A stretch of 6,183 nt of DNA, taken from contig JAPLLP010000218.1 in the NCBI GenBank assembly GCA_026387515.1, positions 12,516-18,698 on the forward strand, given 5' to 3'. The first letter of the stretch is position 1. The number at the start of each line of letters is the position of its first letter. The translations under genes were made by a program, and so were the position numbers. The notes beneath the pieces are model-generated. The model saw only the letters and a program-made list of their open reading frames with translations. It was not told where the DNA came from and searched no databases. Shown piece by piece: positions 1 to 6,183 of this stretch. The stretch is from Candidatus Omnitrophota bacterium (GTDB lineage Bacteria; Omnitrophota; Koll11; Gygaellales; Profunditerraquicolaceae).

Positions 1-99
1 ATCGGCAATAACGTGCAGATGGATGTAACGGCAACTACGAATTCTCAAGGCAGGAATCTAAGCTTTTCTCTGGCGGCGAAAGTGGCAATGAGGAACTAA
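1..99 (+). CDS. C-terminal end of a minor pilin/pseudopilin-like protein (partial)
   Basis: Reading frame 1 is open from the left edge to a TAA at 97-99 and gives the last 32 residues of a protein that starts outside the window. The tail reads as beta-strand-like sequence ending in RNLSFSLAAKVAMRN. The pattern of an 'arginine-asparagine-leucine' turn, alternating hydrophobic residues and a terminal (V/A)xxRN is typical of the C-terminus of PilW/PulJ-like minor pilins. The gene sits 4 bases upstream of a PilX-like gene, and pilW-pilX is a common order in minor-pilin clusters. The end of this gene also carries the ribosome binding site of the next one (GAGGA, 90-94). The identification rests on a short tail plus context, so the family is probable rather than certain. 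Confidence 0.6.
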   Translation: MGNNVQMDVTATTNSQGRNLSFSLAAKVAMRN

Positions 100-103
100 A
101 CGC

Positions 104-1321
104 ATGAGCAAAAAAGGCATAGGCTTAATCATTACCTTATTAACCATGTCCGCGATGCTGGTTTTGACGGCAGCGATTTTTTCGCGCAGCATCAATGAAA
201 ACTTTATCGGCCAAAGGTTTACCCGTTCTACGCAGGCCTTCTGGTTAGCGGAGGCGGGCGCCCAAAACGCCTTTCGCGCATTAAACGACGGGACCATATC
301 AACCTGGACACTGGCGGGAACTGACGATTACACTATGTCAGAAAACCTCGGCTCCGGCAGTTATTCGGTTACAGTGGCCTGTCGCAGCTGCAGCAACCCC
401 GCCGCTACATCTACCGGGACCGTGAACGGAGTACAGCGAACCGTGGTAGTCAGGTTTATCACGAAATCTTCTCTTACTAATGCAGTCCTTGCCAAAGGTT
501 CAATTACCATGAGTGGCAACGGCAAAACCGACAGCTATGATTCTTCTAAGGGCCAGTACGGAGGCAACAATAAGGGCTCAGACGGAGATGTGGCGACTGA
601 TGGAACAGGTACCGGGATAATAACTTTGAGCGGCAACGCTACGGTGAACGGAGACGCGAATACCGGCACAGGTGGGACAGTTGTTCAAAACAGTAATGCC
701 AAGGTTACGGGAACAATATCTAGCGATAATAATATTAGCATACCCTCAGTAGAAGTACCTTCATGCCTTACAAGCTTATCCGGCGATACGAATCTTTCTG
801 TAGGCGGCAATAATACCCAACCTCTTCCCAGCGGAAATTACAGATATTCTTCTATGAGCATAGAAAGTAACGGAAAACTAAACGTTACCGGAACAGTAAA
901 GATCTACCTTACAGGCAACCCGTCATTAAATATATCCGGCAACGGTAAGTTGATTATTTCCGGCGGAGGTAATCTTATCATTTATGCTGACGGGGTATGT
1001 AATCTGGGAGGTAACGGCATAGTAAATAGCACTACTGTACCTAAAAATTTTATATTAAAGAGCACCTATACCGGAGCGCAAGGCATTAATATTACGGGAA
1101 ATGGAAACCTGCAGGGCATAGTTTATGCCCCTGATACAGATATCCTAAACAGCGGCGATGGAAGTGTCTTTGGAGCGCTCATAGGTAAAACAGCGAATAT
1201 CTCCGGCAATGGCGATGTGCATTATGACGAATCACTGGCGCACTTCATGGACTTCTCCAACTGTGTCATTGATAATTGGGCAGACGAAAACAATCCTTAC
1301 CCGCTAGAGACCCCTCCTTAG
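104..1321 (+). CDS. PilX-like type IV pilus minor protein with glycine/asparagine-rich repeat C-terminal domain
   Basis: A 405-residue protein. Residues 1-60 match the PilX N-terminal pattern: a short basic start (MSKKG), a hydrophobic helix at about 6-26, a region resembling the 'E-N-x-x-G-x-R' segment (31-38), and the AFWLAEAGAQNA signature (45-56). Known PilX proteins are minor components of type IV pili, anchored in the inner membrane before assembly; they affect pilus assembly and adhesion. Residues 61-120 are a small beta region with a CRSC cysteine pair (93, 96). From about 125 to 378 the chain is made of short strands separated by SGNG/SGNA/TGNG turns (137, 176, 278, 331, 367), ending with GIVYAPD (338-344), FGALIGK (356-362) and VHYDESL (372-378). 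This resembles the uncharacterised C-terminal domain often attached to PilX-like proteins (DUF7305-type) and suggests a beta-solenoid. GAGGA at 90-94 lies 9 bases before the ATG, supporting this start. The tail of about 27 residues after HYDESL is acidic and has Cys387. Exact role, such as adhesin or pilus tip subunit, is inferred. Confidence 0.82.
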   Translation: MSKKGIGLIITLLTMSAMLVLTAAIFSRSINENFIGQRFTRSTQAFWLAEAGAQNAFRALNDGTISTWTLAGTDDYTMSENLGSGSYSVTVACRSCSNPAATSTGTVNGVQRTVVVRFITKSSLTNAVLAKGSITMSGNGKTDSYDSSKGQYGGNNKGSDGDVATDGTGTGIITLSGNATVNGDANTGTGGTVVQNSNAKVTGTISSDNNISIPSVEVPSCLTSLSGDTNLSVGGNNTQPLPSGNYRYSSMSIESNGKLNVTGTVKIYLTGNPSLNISGNGKLIISGGGNLIIYADGVCNLGGNGIVNSTTVPKNFILKSTYTGAQGINITGNGNLQGIVYAPDTDILNSGDGSVFGALIGKTANISGNGDVHYDESLAHFMDFSNCVIDNWADENNPYPLETPP

Positions 1322-1327
1322 CTAAGG
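1316..1327. repeat. Perfect 12-base palindrome over the stop codon of the pilX-like gene
   Basis: CCTTAGCTAAGG is its own reverse complement and contains the TAG stop of the + strand gene (1319-1321). It lies in the only gap between the two convergent operons (1322-1345). The hairpin would have a stem of at most 4-5 pairs and no run of T follows on either strand, so it does not look like an intrinsic terminator. It may be chance. Confidence 0.4.
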
Positions 1328-1345
1328 CACAACACGCAATCACCT

Positions 1346-1904
1346 TTACTGTTGTTGAAGATATGGCGTGATCGCCCAATAGATGCGCCGGGCAATCAAC
1401 TTATAACCGGAAGCATTGGGGTGGAGAAAATCGCTTTTTAGGCGCGGATTGGTAATGATCCCGTCAAAGACGCTAGAAACAAATATGGTTTTCTTAGATA
1501 AAGCCAAGCGGTAGAGGCTGGCGCGGTACCCCCTTAGGATCATGCCTGTGCTGACATCTACAACAGCCACCATCGCTCCTTTGGCCTGGATCTCATCTAT
1601 CATCTTTGCGATATTGTTAATGGTTGTTTCTTTTGAGATCTTTGTTAAAAAATCATTCCCGCCAAATTCGATAATCACCAGGCGCGGATCCCAGTCCAGC
1701 ACATCATTCTTTAAACGCGCCAATCCTTCGGTAGAGCCCGGCCGGATAATCTTCTCCCGGATTTACTCCGTAACCAAAGGTAAGACTGTCGCCGAAACAA
1801 ATAATGTTCTTGCCTTTGGAATCAATATTCACAACCTCCCGCTTGGCGCAGCCGGTAAATAAAAGAGCTAATAAAACTGCAAGAAAGAAAAGCTTATTTT
1901 TCAT
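1346..1904 (-). pseudogene. SGNH/GDSL hydrolase (TesA-like) lipoprotein, broken by an internal deletion and frame change
   Basis: Two frames together give one SGNH-hydrolase. The first part (ATG at 1904) has a lipoprotein signal peptide: MKNK, a hydrophobic core, then the lipobox LFTGC with Cys19 as the lipidation site. Block I follows, FGDSLTFGYG (37-46, catalytic Ser40), and then GVNPGEDYP. The second part is in another frame from about 1740 down to TAA at 1346-1348. It reads PGSTEGLARL, then block III (IIEFGGND, oxyanion Asn) and block V (DFLHPN, catalytic Asp and His), and ends YLQQQ. In intact relatives about 15-20 residues with the block II glycine (typically VINAG) join GEDYP to the S-T-x-E-G-L region; here they are missing and the frame changes near 1737-1745. 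As written, the first frame stops at 1704-1706, before blocks III and V, so no active enzyme would result. Family members are periplasmic or envelope esterases/thioesterases. A TTG at 1723 could start the second part, but it would lack the signal peptide and nucleophile. An assembly error is the main alternative to true decay. Confidence 0.75.
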
Positions 1905-2966
1905 AGTAGATGAACACCGGCCCAATCCCGATCTAGGCCGGGTGCCATGCCTCAACCTTAGCTGGCCGCAAGCCGCCTCAATATCTTGTCCTCGCGGCGC
2001 GCGCAGGGTTACAATTATCCCCTGCTTTAAAAGAAAATCCCTAAAAGAAATAACCTCCGCCTTTGCCGGCGGGATAATACCCAGTTCCTTTACGGGATTA
2101 CTCGGTATCAGGTTAACCTTGGCTAACCTTAAACCCTTTAGTATTGTACTCAATTTCCGGGCACTTTGCAAATCAGAATTTACCCCCTTGATCAAAACAT
2201 ACTCAAAGGTGATTTGGCGATTGGTCTTGGCGATATATTCCCGGCAGGCGTTCAAGAGTTGCGCCAAGGGATATTTTTTGTTCACCGGCATTAAAACAGA
2301 CCGCGTCCTATCGTCTGCTGCGTGCAGCGATACGGAAAGCTCTATTTGCAGGCCTTCGCGGGATAATCTTGCTATGCCGGGGGCTATACCGCAGGTGGAA
2401 ATGGTTATCTTGCGCGCTCCGATAACAAAGGCATGCGGAGAATTAATAACCTTGATTGTCCCCATAACCGCATCATAATTATCCAAAGGTTCTCCTGTGC
2501 CCATAAAAACGATATGGGTAAGCTTCTTGTCAGGCGAGTTATTTTTTAAATAAACCAATTCATCGAGCATCTCTGCCGTAGTAAGGTCCCTCTTGAACCC
2601 CAGCATGCCGCTGGCGCAAAAACGGCAGGAAAATTTACATCCCGCCTGGGTAGAGATGCAAGCGGTAACCCTCCCCCTTGCTGGAATAATTACCCCCTCA
2701 ATAAAATTACCATCCTCGGCTTGGAAAAGGAATTTCTCGGTTTTGTCTACGGAAACAGCCTTTTCTATTATCCTTAAGCTATTTAAGAAGAAGCCCTCTT
2801 CCAGCTTCTTCCTTAACTTTAGGGGGATATTACTCATCACGGAGAAATCCCGGGCCCCTTTCTGGTAGATCCAGGAAAAAATCTCTTGAGCCTGGTATGC
2901 GGGTGCGCCCCACTCCTTTAAAACTAACCCTAGATCCTGAAGAGATAATTCTTTAATATTACGCAT
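1704..2966 (-). CDS. rlmN: 23S rRNA (adenine2503-C2)/tRNA (adenine37-C2)-methyltransferase RlmN, reading through into downstream lipoprotein frame
   Basis: RlmN is a cytoplasmic radical SAM enzyme that methylates C2 of A2503 in 23S rRNA and of A37 in some tRNAs. Counting from ATG 2966, an N-terminal helical domain (about 1-85; WGAPAYQAQEIFSWIYQKG) precedes the radical SAM core. The cluster motif CKFSCRFC holds Cys110, 114 and 117; Cys103 lies 7 residues before it, as in E. coli. MGTGEPLDNY (156-165) is the SAM-binding GxGEP loop, with Thr where Met is usual. ISTCG, LSVSLHA and NLIPSNP are also family-typical. The conserved C-terminal DIEAACGQLR holds the methyl-carrying Cys333. The RlmN part is complete at about residue 340, the usual length, but no stop follows: the frame continues HGTRPRSGLG and on into the lipoprotein signal peptide (Met at 1904), ending at 1704. 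The true RlmN end is therefore uncertain. ATGs at 2975 and 2972 are in frame, but a good Shine-Dalgarno site favours 2966. The start overlaps the MFS stop by 8 bases. Confidence 0.93.
   Translation of the reverse strand: MRNIKELSLQDLGLVLKEWGAPAYQAQEIFSWIYQKGARDFSVMSNIPLKLRKKLEEGFFLNSLRIIEKAVSVDKTEKFLFQAEDGNFIEGVIIPARGRVTACISTQAGCKFSCRFCASGMLGFKRDLTTAEMLDELVYLKNNSPDKKLTHIVFMGTGEPLDNYDAVMGTIKVINSPHAFVIGARKITISTCGIAPGIARLSREGLQIELSVSLHAADDRTRSVLMPVNKKYPLAQLLNACREYIAKTNRQITFEYVLIKGVNSDLQSARKLSTILKGLRLAKVNLIPSNPVKELGIIPPAKAEVISFRDFLLKQGIIVTLRAPRGQDIEAACGQLRLRHGTRPRSGLGRCSSTMKNKLFFLAVLLALLFTGCAKREVVNIDSKGKNIICFGDSLTFGYGVNPGEDYPAGLYRRIGAFKE
1915..1944. repeat. Inverted repeat (GC-rich hairpin) at the rlmN / lipoprotein junction
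   Basis: On the + strand CACCGGCC (1915-1922) and GGCCGGGTG (1936-1944) are reverse complements apart from one extra G, with a 13-base spacer. On the - strand transcript the hairpin lies just after the last conserved RlmN codons and 10 bases before the lipoprotein ATG. It is not followed by a U run, so it is not a standard terminator. It could fold over the site where the lipoprotein's ribosome binding site would be expected, or be a spot prone to replication or sequencing slippage. No function can be assigned. Confidence 0.4.
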
Positions 2967-4263
2967 ACCCATCATCCTTGAAAGAAACCGACTTTAATCC
3001 GATCACGCTGTAAAATACGTCTTTACTACTCATCTGTTCAGCCATCCTTACTTCTTTGATCCTAGGGGTAAAGATAAACGCCACCAAAAAGCGTAAAACG
3101 CTGGCCAGAAGAAAAAGCGTCAGTATCTTATAATGAAAAAGGTTCGGAAGGTGATTAACTATGATCCCCCCTAATAAAGCCCCCAGGGATACCGCCAATC
3201 CCACAAAGGCGTTAAAGTAGGCCATTGCGCGCATCCTCTTCTCCGGTGCTATCATATCATAAATAAAATTAGTTGCGCAAAGATTAAACCCTGCCCAGGC
3301 TAATCCGCTTAATGCCTGCATAAAAACAAGAAAAACCACGTTTTGATTGAGGATCCACCATAGGGGAAGACTGGCAATTATAAAAGAGGTGATTTTAAGT
3401 ATACGCATGTTCCCGGCTTTATCGGCGATCCTGCCCCAGCGGCTAATGGTGGCTACATGCGTTATCCAAACCGTAGTAGAAAGTATGGTGTATATAATAT
3501 AATTGAACTTGAGGTCCTTAAGCATAAATACCGAGAAAAAAGGGGCTGCCAGATTAACGCAAAACTGCAAGGAACCCACAAATATCACAAACCGGGAAAA
3601 GTTAGAATGCCACAGGCGTTTTACTAAATCAAAGAGATTGAACGCTTCCCGATTTTCAGGCTTAAACGCGGGTTCATACATGCGCGTTAAATAATACCAA
3701 GAGACTATCCGCGACATGAACGCCAGCAGGAATATGATAGTGAATCCTTTTAAAACGCTGTTTTTAAAAAAATGCAGTATCAAACCGGATAGGTACGCTG
3801 CCAGCGCAAGGGCGATAAAGGTGATCCTGGCGCGCCACCCAAAATACTTTCCGCGCATACGCGCCGGTATATACTCCCCCATAAGTGACATCCACGCCGG
3901 GCTGGTTAGCGCGTTAAAACAGGTATAGATAGTAAAAAACAGGATCAATAGTGCCACTGCGTGCCGGGGGAATAAATACCAGATAACGCTGATGGGCAAA
4001 AGTATTAAAAAACTAAGAAAGGCAAAGAGCGTGATCAGGCGTTTACGGCTCTTCAACCTTTCAGCTAACGAGGCGCTTTTAAGCTGGATAAAACACGCCC
4101 CTAAGGTAGGCACGGCGTTTAAAGCACCCACCTGGCTGTTAGTCGCGCCCAAGACAAGCGCGTAGGGAGTAACGTAGTCATTTATAAAGCCTGTCATGCC
4201 GGAAGAAAAAATCCCGTCAAGAATTGAGGCCCTCAGGCTTTTCTTTATCTTGTTTTGTTTCAT
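2959..4263 (-). CDS. Major facilitator superfamily transporter, substrate unknown
   Basis: A 434-residue membrane protein with about 12 hydrophobic segments in two halves, the usual MFS size. The first half includes segments near 15-35, 45-60, 77-98, 102-120, 145-165 and 173-192. A long cytoplasmic loop (about 195-220, KPENREAFNLFDLVKRL) separates it from a second set starting near 225. MFS-type loop features are visible: AERLKSRKRLI (67-77) and WGRIADKAGNMRIL (276-289) at the motif A positions of each half, and GEYIPARMRGKYFGWR (129-144), a 'YIPxxxRGxYFGxR' loop seen in a subgroup of uncharacterised MFS proteins. The 34-residue tail after the last helix is hydrophilic. The start lies 3 bases after the stop of the acyl-CoA ligase and its stop overlaps rlmN by 8 bases, so it belongs to the same transcript. 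Shine-Dalgarno support is weak, so coupling to the ligase gene is likely. Context allows a carboxylate or lipid-related substrate, but nothing in the protein proves it. Export and import are equally possible. Confidence 0.85.
   Translation of the reverse strand: MKQNKIKKSLRASILDGIFSSGMTGFINDYVTPYALVLGATNSQVGALNAVPTLGACFIQLKSASLAERLKSRKRLITLFAFLSFLILLPISVIWYLFPRHAVALLILFFTIYTCFNALTSPAWMSLMGEYIPARMRGKYFGWRARITFIALALAAYLSGLILHFFKNSVLKGFTIIFLLAFMSRIVSWYYLTRMYEPAFKPENREAFNLFDLVKRLWHSNFSRFVIFVGSLQFCVNLAAPFFSVFMLKDLKFNYIIYTILSTTVWITHVATISRWGRIADKAGNMRILKITSFIIASLPLWWILNQNVVFLVFMQALSGLAWAGFNLCATNFIYDMIAPEKRMRAMAYFNAFVGLAVSLGALLGGIIVNHLPNLFHYKILTLFLLASVLRFLVAFIFTPRIKEVRMAEQMSSKDVFYSVIGLKSVSFKDDGYA
2975..2979 (-). 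promoter_or_regulatory. Shine-Dalgarno site that decides the rlmN start
   Basis: On the - strand AAGGA is followed by 8 bases and then the ATG at 2966 (MRNIKEL). The in-frame ATGs at 2975 and 2972 overlap or touch this motif and would have no proper spacing. The site lies inside the end of the MFS gene, as expected for coupled translation. Confidence 0.6.
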
Positions 4264-4266
4264 TGC

Positions 4267-5793
4267 TTAAGGCCGCAGCGAATCTTTATCGACTTTTCCG
4301 CTACGGTTTTTGGGAAGAGAAACGGGAAATTCAAAATAATGCGGGATCTTAAAATGCGCCAAATGTTCGCGCAAAAAATAACGCAAAGACTCTTCGCTTT
4401 GAGATTTATTGGCCTTAAACACCACAAAGGCCTTGGGCACTTCTCCTCTTAACTTATCCGGGACGCCGATCACTGCCGCCTCTGCGATATCAGGATGCCT
4501 ATGCAAGGCCTGCTCTACTTCCGGCTCAAAGACGATCTCACCGGAAACCTTAATCATCTCTTTTTTTCTGCCCACAATATAAAGGTCGCCTTCCTGATCA
4601 AACCTACCCAAGTCCCCGGTATGGAACCATCCGCCGCGAATAGTCTGCCGGGTTAACTCCGGGTCTTTATAGTAGCCGTCGGTAACTACCCAGCTTTTAA
4701 CCGCGATCTCGCCGATCTGGCCTGTAGGCAGCCCTTGATCCTGGTCATTAAAGACTTTTACCTGTATCCAGGGCGCAGGCCTGCCTACGCTCTCGATCTT
4801 CTCTGAACCCATGGGAAGCACGACCGATGGGGCATTGGTCTCGGTCAGGCCCCAGCCGTTTAAAAGCTGGGCCTTGGGGCAAAACTGATGGAACCTGCGC
4901 AGCCCCTCGGGTGAATTCGAGGCCCCGAAAGTCACCATCCAGCGCAAGGAAGACAGGTCAAAGGTCTCAAATTCCTTCAACTGCAGCAGCGCATAGTACA
5001 TCGAAGGCACGATCCAAAAACAGCTTATCCGGTAACTCTGGATGTTTTTTATGAATTCCGAAGGTTGGAAGCGCTCCATCAAAACCACGGTTAGTCCATA
5101 GGCCAGGCAGTTCTGGACATAAATTAACCCGCCTAAATGCGAAAACGGCAGGGCGCATAAAGCAATATCGTCTTCTTTAAAACCGTTGACAAAGAATTCC
5201 ATGGACTGGGGCGGCGCGCCTAATTGCCGGTAATTGATCAATACTCCTTTGGGCCGGCCGGTAGTCCCTGAAGTATAAAAAATAACCGCGTAATCTTTAT
5301 CTTGAACTCGCACTGAAGAAATGGCGGAGTCTCCTTTTTGCAGGCATTCTTCAAAAGAGATAAAACCTTCTTTGTTTTCCTGACATACCACCACTTTTTT
5401 TAAAGCAGGGCATTTTTCTTTAAGGGCTTCTAACGAAAGATTGGTTTTTGATTTAGCAATCAATATCTTGGCATCCGCGTGAGTTAGGCAAGAGACTAGC
5501 TCTTCCTGCGTCAACATAAAATCCAGAGGCACCGCAGTTGCACCGCAACACCATATGGCTAAATAACTATAAATATATTCTACCCAGTTAGGCAGATATA
5601 TGGCTATCTTATCCCCCTTCTCTATCCCCATCTTCTTGAAACTGTCAGCCAAAGAAAAAGAGGCATCTCTTAATTTTCTAAAGGATATGTGTTGGCCTCT
5701 AAAAATTATAGCGGATTTATCAGGAAAGGATCTTGCCCGGCTTTCCAAAGTCTCGATAATATTCATAGCGCGTATTGAATAGTTAGAATCCAT
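4267..5793 (-). CDS. AMP-forming acyl-CoA ligase (class I adenylate-forming enzyme)
   Basis: A 508-residue protein of the ANL superfamily, close to full family length. It would activate a carboxylate with ATP to an acyl-adenylate and then transfer it to CoA, in the cytoplasm. All core motifs are present in order: the phosphate loop YTSGTTGRPKG (173-183), GWGLTE (313-318), the ATP-ribose aspartate in HTGDLG (391-396), the hinge/FACS region GRKKEMIKVSGE (408-419) with EPEVEQ after it, and NRSGKVDK (496-503), whose Lys500 is the expected adenylation lysine. Residues 10-60 form the typical N-terminal 'FPDKSAIIFRGQHISFRKL' start. Overall style matches medium/long-chain fatty-acid or aromatic-acid CoA ligases, but chain specificity cannot be read. 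The ATG at 5793 overlaps the aldehyde dehydrogenase stop by 11 bases and has GGTGA 9 bases upstream. A second in-frame ATG at 5766 lacks a visible ribosome binding site, so the first is preferred. Only 3 bases separate the stop from the MFS start. A carrier-protein or non-CoA acceptor cannot be excluded. Confidence 0.9.
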   Translation of the reverse strand: MDSNYSIRAMNIIETLESRARSFPDKSAIIFRGQHISFRKLRDASFSLADSFKKMGIEKGDKIAIYLPNWVEYIYSYLAIWCCGATAVPLDFMLTQEELVSCLTHADAKILIAKSKTNLSLEALKEKCPALKKVVVCQENKEGFISFEECLQKGDSAISSVRVQDKDYAVIFYTSGTTGRPKGVLINYRQLGAPPQSMEFFVNGFKEDDIALCALPFSHLGGLIYVQNCLAYGLTVVLMERFQPSEFIKNIQSYRISCFWIVPSMYYALLQLKEFETFDLSSLRWMVTFGASNSPEGLRRFHQFCPKAQLLNGWGLTETNAPSVVLPMGSEKIESVGRPAPWIQVKVFNDQDQGLPTGQIGEIAVKSWVVTDGYYKDPELTRQTIRGGWFHTGDLGRFDQEGDLYIVGRKKEMIKVSGEIVFEPEVEQALHRHPDIAEAAVIGVPDKLRGEVPKAFVVFKANKSQSEESLRYFLREHLAHFKIPHYFEFPVSLPKNRSGKVDKDSLRP

Positions 5794-6183
5794 ACCAATA
5801 ATTCACCAGGGGTTTGGACCTTTGAGTCTGGTCAATTATGATATTCTTAAGGCGTGTATATTCTAAGAATCCCTCTTTACCCAGTTCTTTACCAAAACCA
5901 CTCTGTTTAAAACCTCCATAAGGCACTTCATTGTAGAACATACCGTAGGTATTCACCCAACTAGTCCCGGTATTAATCTTAGCGGCAAGCACTTCCGCCC
6001 GAGCGCTATCTTTTGACCAGATACAATTAGCCAACCCAAAATCGCTACTGTTAGCCAACTCTACTGCCTCTTCGATCCCGGAAAATTTACTCACGCAGGC
6101 TACCGGACCGAAAACTTCCTCTTTAAAAATATCCATCTCGGGAGTGACTTCGGCTAATACCGTAGGCTCAAAGAAGAATCCCT
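5783..6183 (-). CDS. Aldehyde dehydrogenase family protein, C-terminal part (partial at right edge)
   Basis: The frame is open from the right edge to TAA at 5783-5785, giving about the last 133 residues; the gene starts outside the window. It begins GFFFEPTVLAEVTPEMDIFKEEVFGPV, the very conserved ALDH segment with the nicotinamide-binding Glu of (E)E-V-F-G-P. It continues with NTGTSWVNTYG, VPYGGFKQSGFGKELGKEGFLEYT and a short C-terminal arm ending NYWYGF. These are standard for NAD(P)+-dependent ALDHs of the betaine-aldehyde/2-aminomuconate-like class, which oxidise aldehydes to carboxylates. The catalytic cysteine and general-base glutamate lie in the unseen part, so activity cannot be confirmed. 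The first ATG visible (6136) is internal, because conserved sequence continues upstream of it. The stop overlaps the ligase start by 11 bases (ATGGATTCTAA), which implies translational coupling and supports a joint aldehyde-to-acyl-CoA role. Confidence 0.93.
   Translation of the reverse strand, partial: GFFFEPTVLAEVTPEMDIFKEEVFGPVACVSKFSGIEEAVELANSSDFGLANCIWSKDSARAEVLAAKINTGTSWVNTYGMFYNEVPYGGFKQSGFGKELGKEGFLEYTRLKNIIIDQTQRSKPLVNYWYGF

Noticed and set aside
1330..1355. ACAACA ... TGTTGT inverted repeat in the convergent gap as a terminator
   Set aside because: The stem is 6 weak, AT-containing pairs with a loop of about 15 bases and no T-run on either side; it also extends into the SGNH coding end.
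1346..1723. Separate small gene starting at TTG 1723 for the C-terminal SGNH half
   Set aside because: It begins mid-domain, lacks the nucleophile serine and signal peptide, and its upstream sequence continues in frame with conserved SGNH residues; it is the 3' part of the broken gene.
1542..2478. Long open frames on the + strand opposite the SGNH and rlmN genes (1542-1862 and 1804-2478)
   Set aside because: Both lie antisense to genes with clear conserved motifs, have no recognisable domains and no credible ribosome binding sites; they are shadows of the - strand coding pattern.
4530..4575. Acyl-CoA ligase hinge motif reading VSGEIVFEPEVE as a possible defect
   Set aside because: Small changes around this motif (SG instead of GG, F for Y) occur across the ANL superfamily, and the catalytic Lys500, P-loop and TGD motifs are all present.
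1..6183. CRISPR array, tRNA/rRNA genes, insertion sequence ends, riboswitch or phage/defence genes
   Set aside because: No regularly spaced repeats, no tRNA-like cloverleaf or rRNA sequence, no transposase or terminal inverted repeats were seen; almost all of the window is accounted for by coding sequence.

Overview
This window looks like chromosomal DNA from a Gram-negative-type bacterium with moderate GC. It has a type IV pilus minor-pilin cluster, an lspA-type lipoprotein gene and tightly overlapped operons. The combination of a PilX-like protein with a glycine/asparagine-rich C-terminal domain and an rlmN/SGNH-lipoprotein pair suggests an uncultured lineage such as Omnitrophota. That placement is an inference from gene style, not from a marker gene.

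Layout. Positions 1-1321 on the + strand hold the end of a minor pilin-like gene and a complete PilX-like pilus protein gene, separated by 4 bases. Everything from 1346 to the right edge is on the - strand and is transcribed right to left towards the pilin genes. In transcription order it contains an aldehyde dehydrogenase (3' part only, running off the right edge), an AMP-forming acyl-CoA ligase, a major facilitator superfamily (MFS) transporter, the 23S rRNA/tRNA methyltransferase rlmN, and an SGNH-hydrolase lipoprotein gene that is broken. The two gene sets converge with only 24 bases between their stop codons. There is no gene-free stretch of 300 bases and no promoter is visible; both operons begin outside the window or upstream of what is shown.

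How the genes fit together. The - strand genes overlap or abut (11-base overlap, 3-base gap, 8-base overlap, then no separating stop at all), so they probably form one transcript with coupled translation. Aldehyde dehydrogenase followed by acyl-CoA ligase would convert an aldehyde to a carboxylate and then to its CoA ester, and the transporter could move a related compound. The substrate cannot be read from the sequence. RlmN is a housekeeping enzyme with all its key cysteines.

The most notable anomaly lies at 1704-1980. The rlmN frame has no stop after its conserved C-terminus and runs straight into the signal peptide of the downstream lipoprotein. That lipoprotein gene has then lost about 15-20 codons with a change of frame at a CCGG repeat, removing SGNH block II while leaving blocks I, III and V intact. 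This is either a real decaying gene or an assembly/sequencing error. I saw no clear sign of a previously undescribed multi-gene system.
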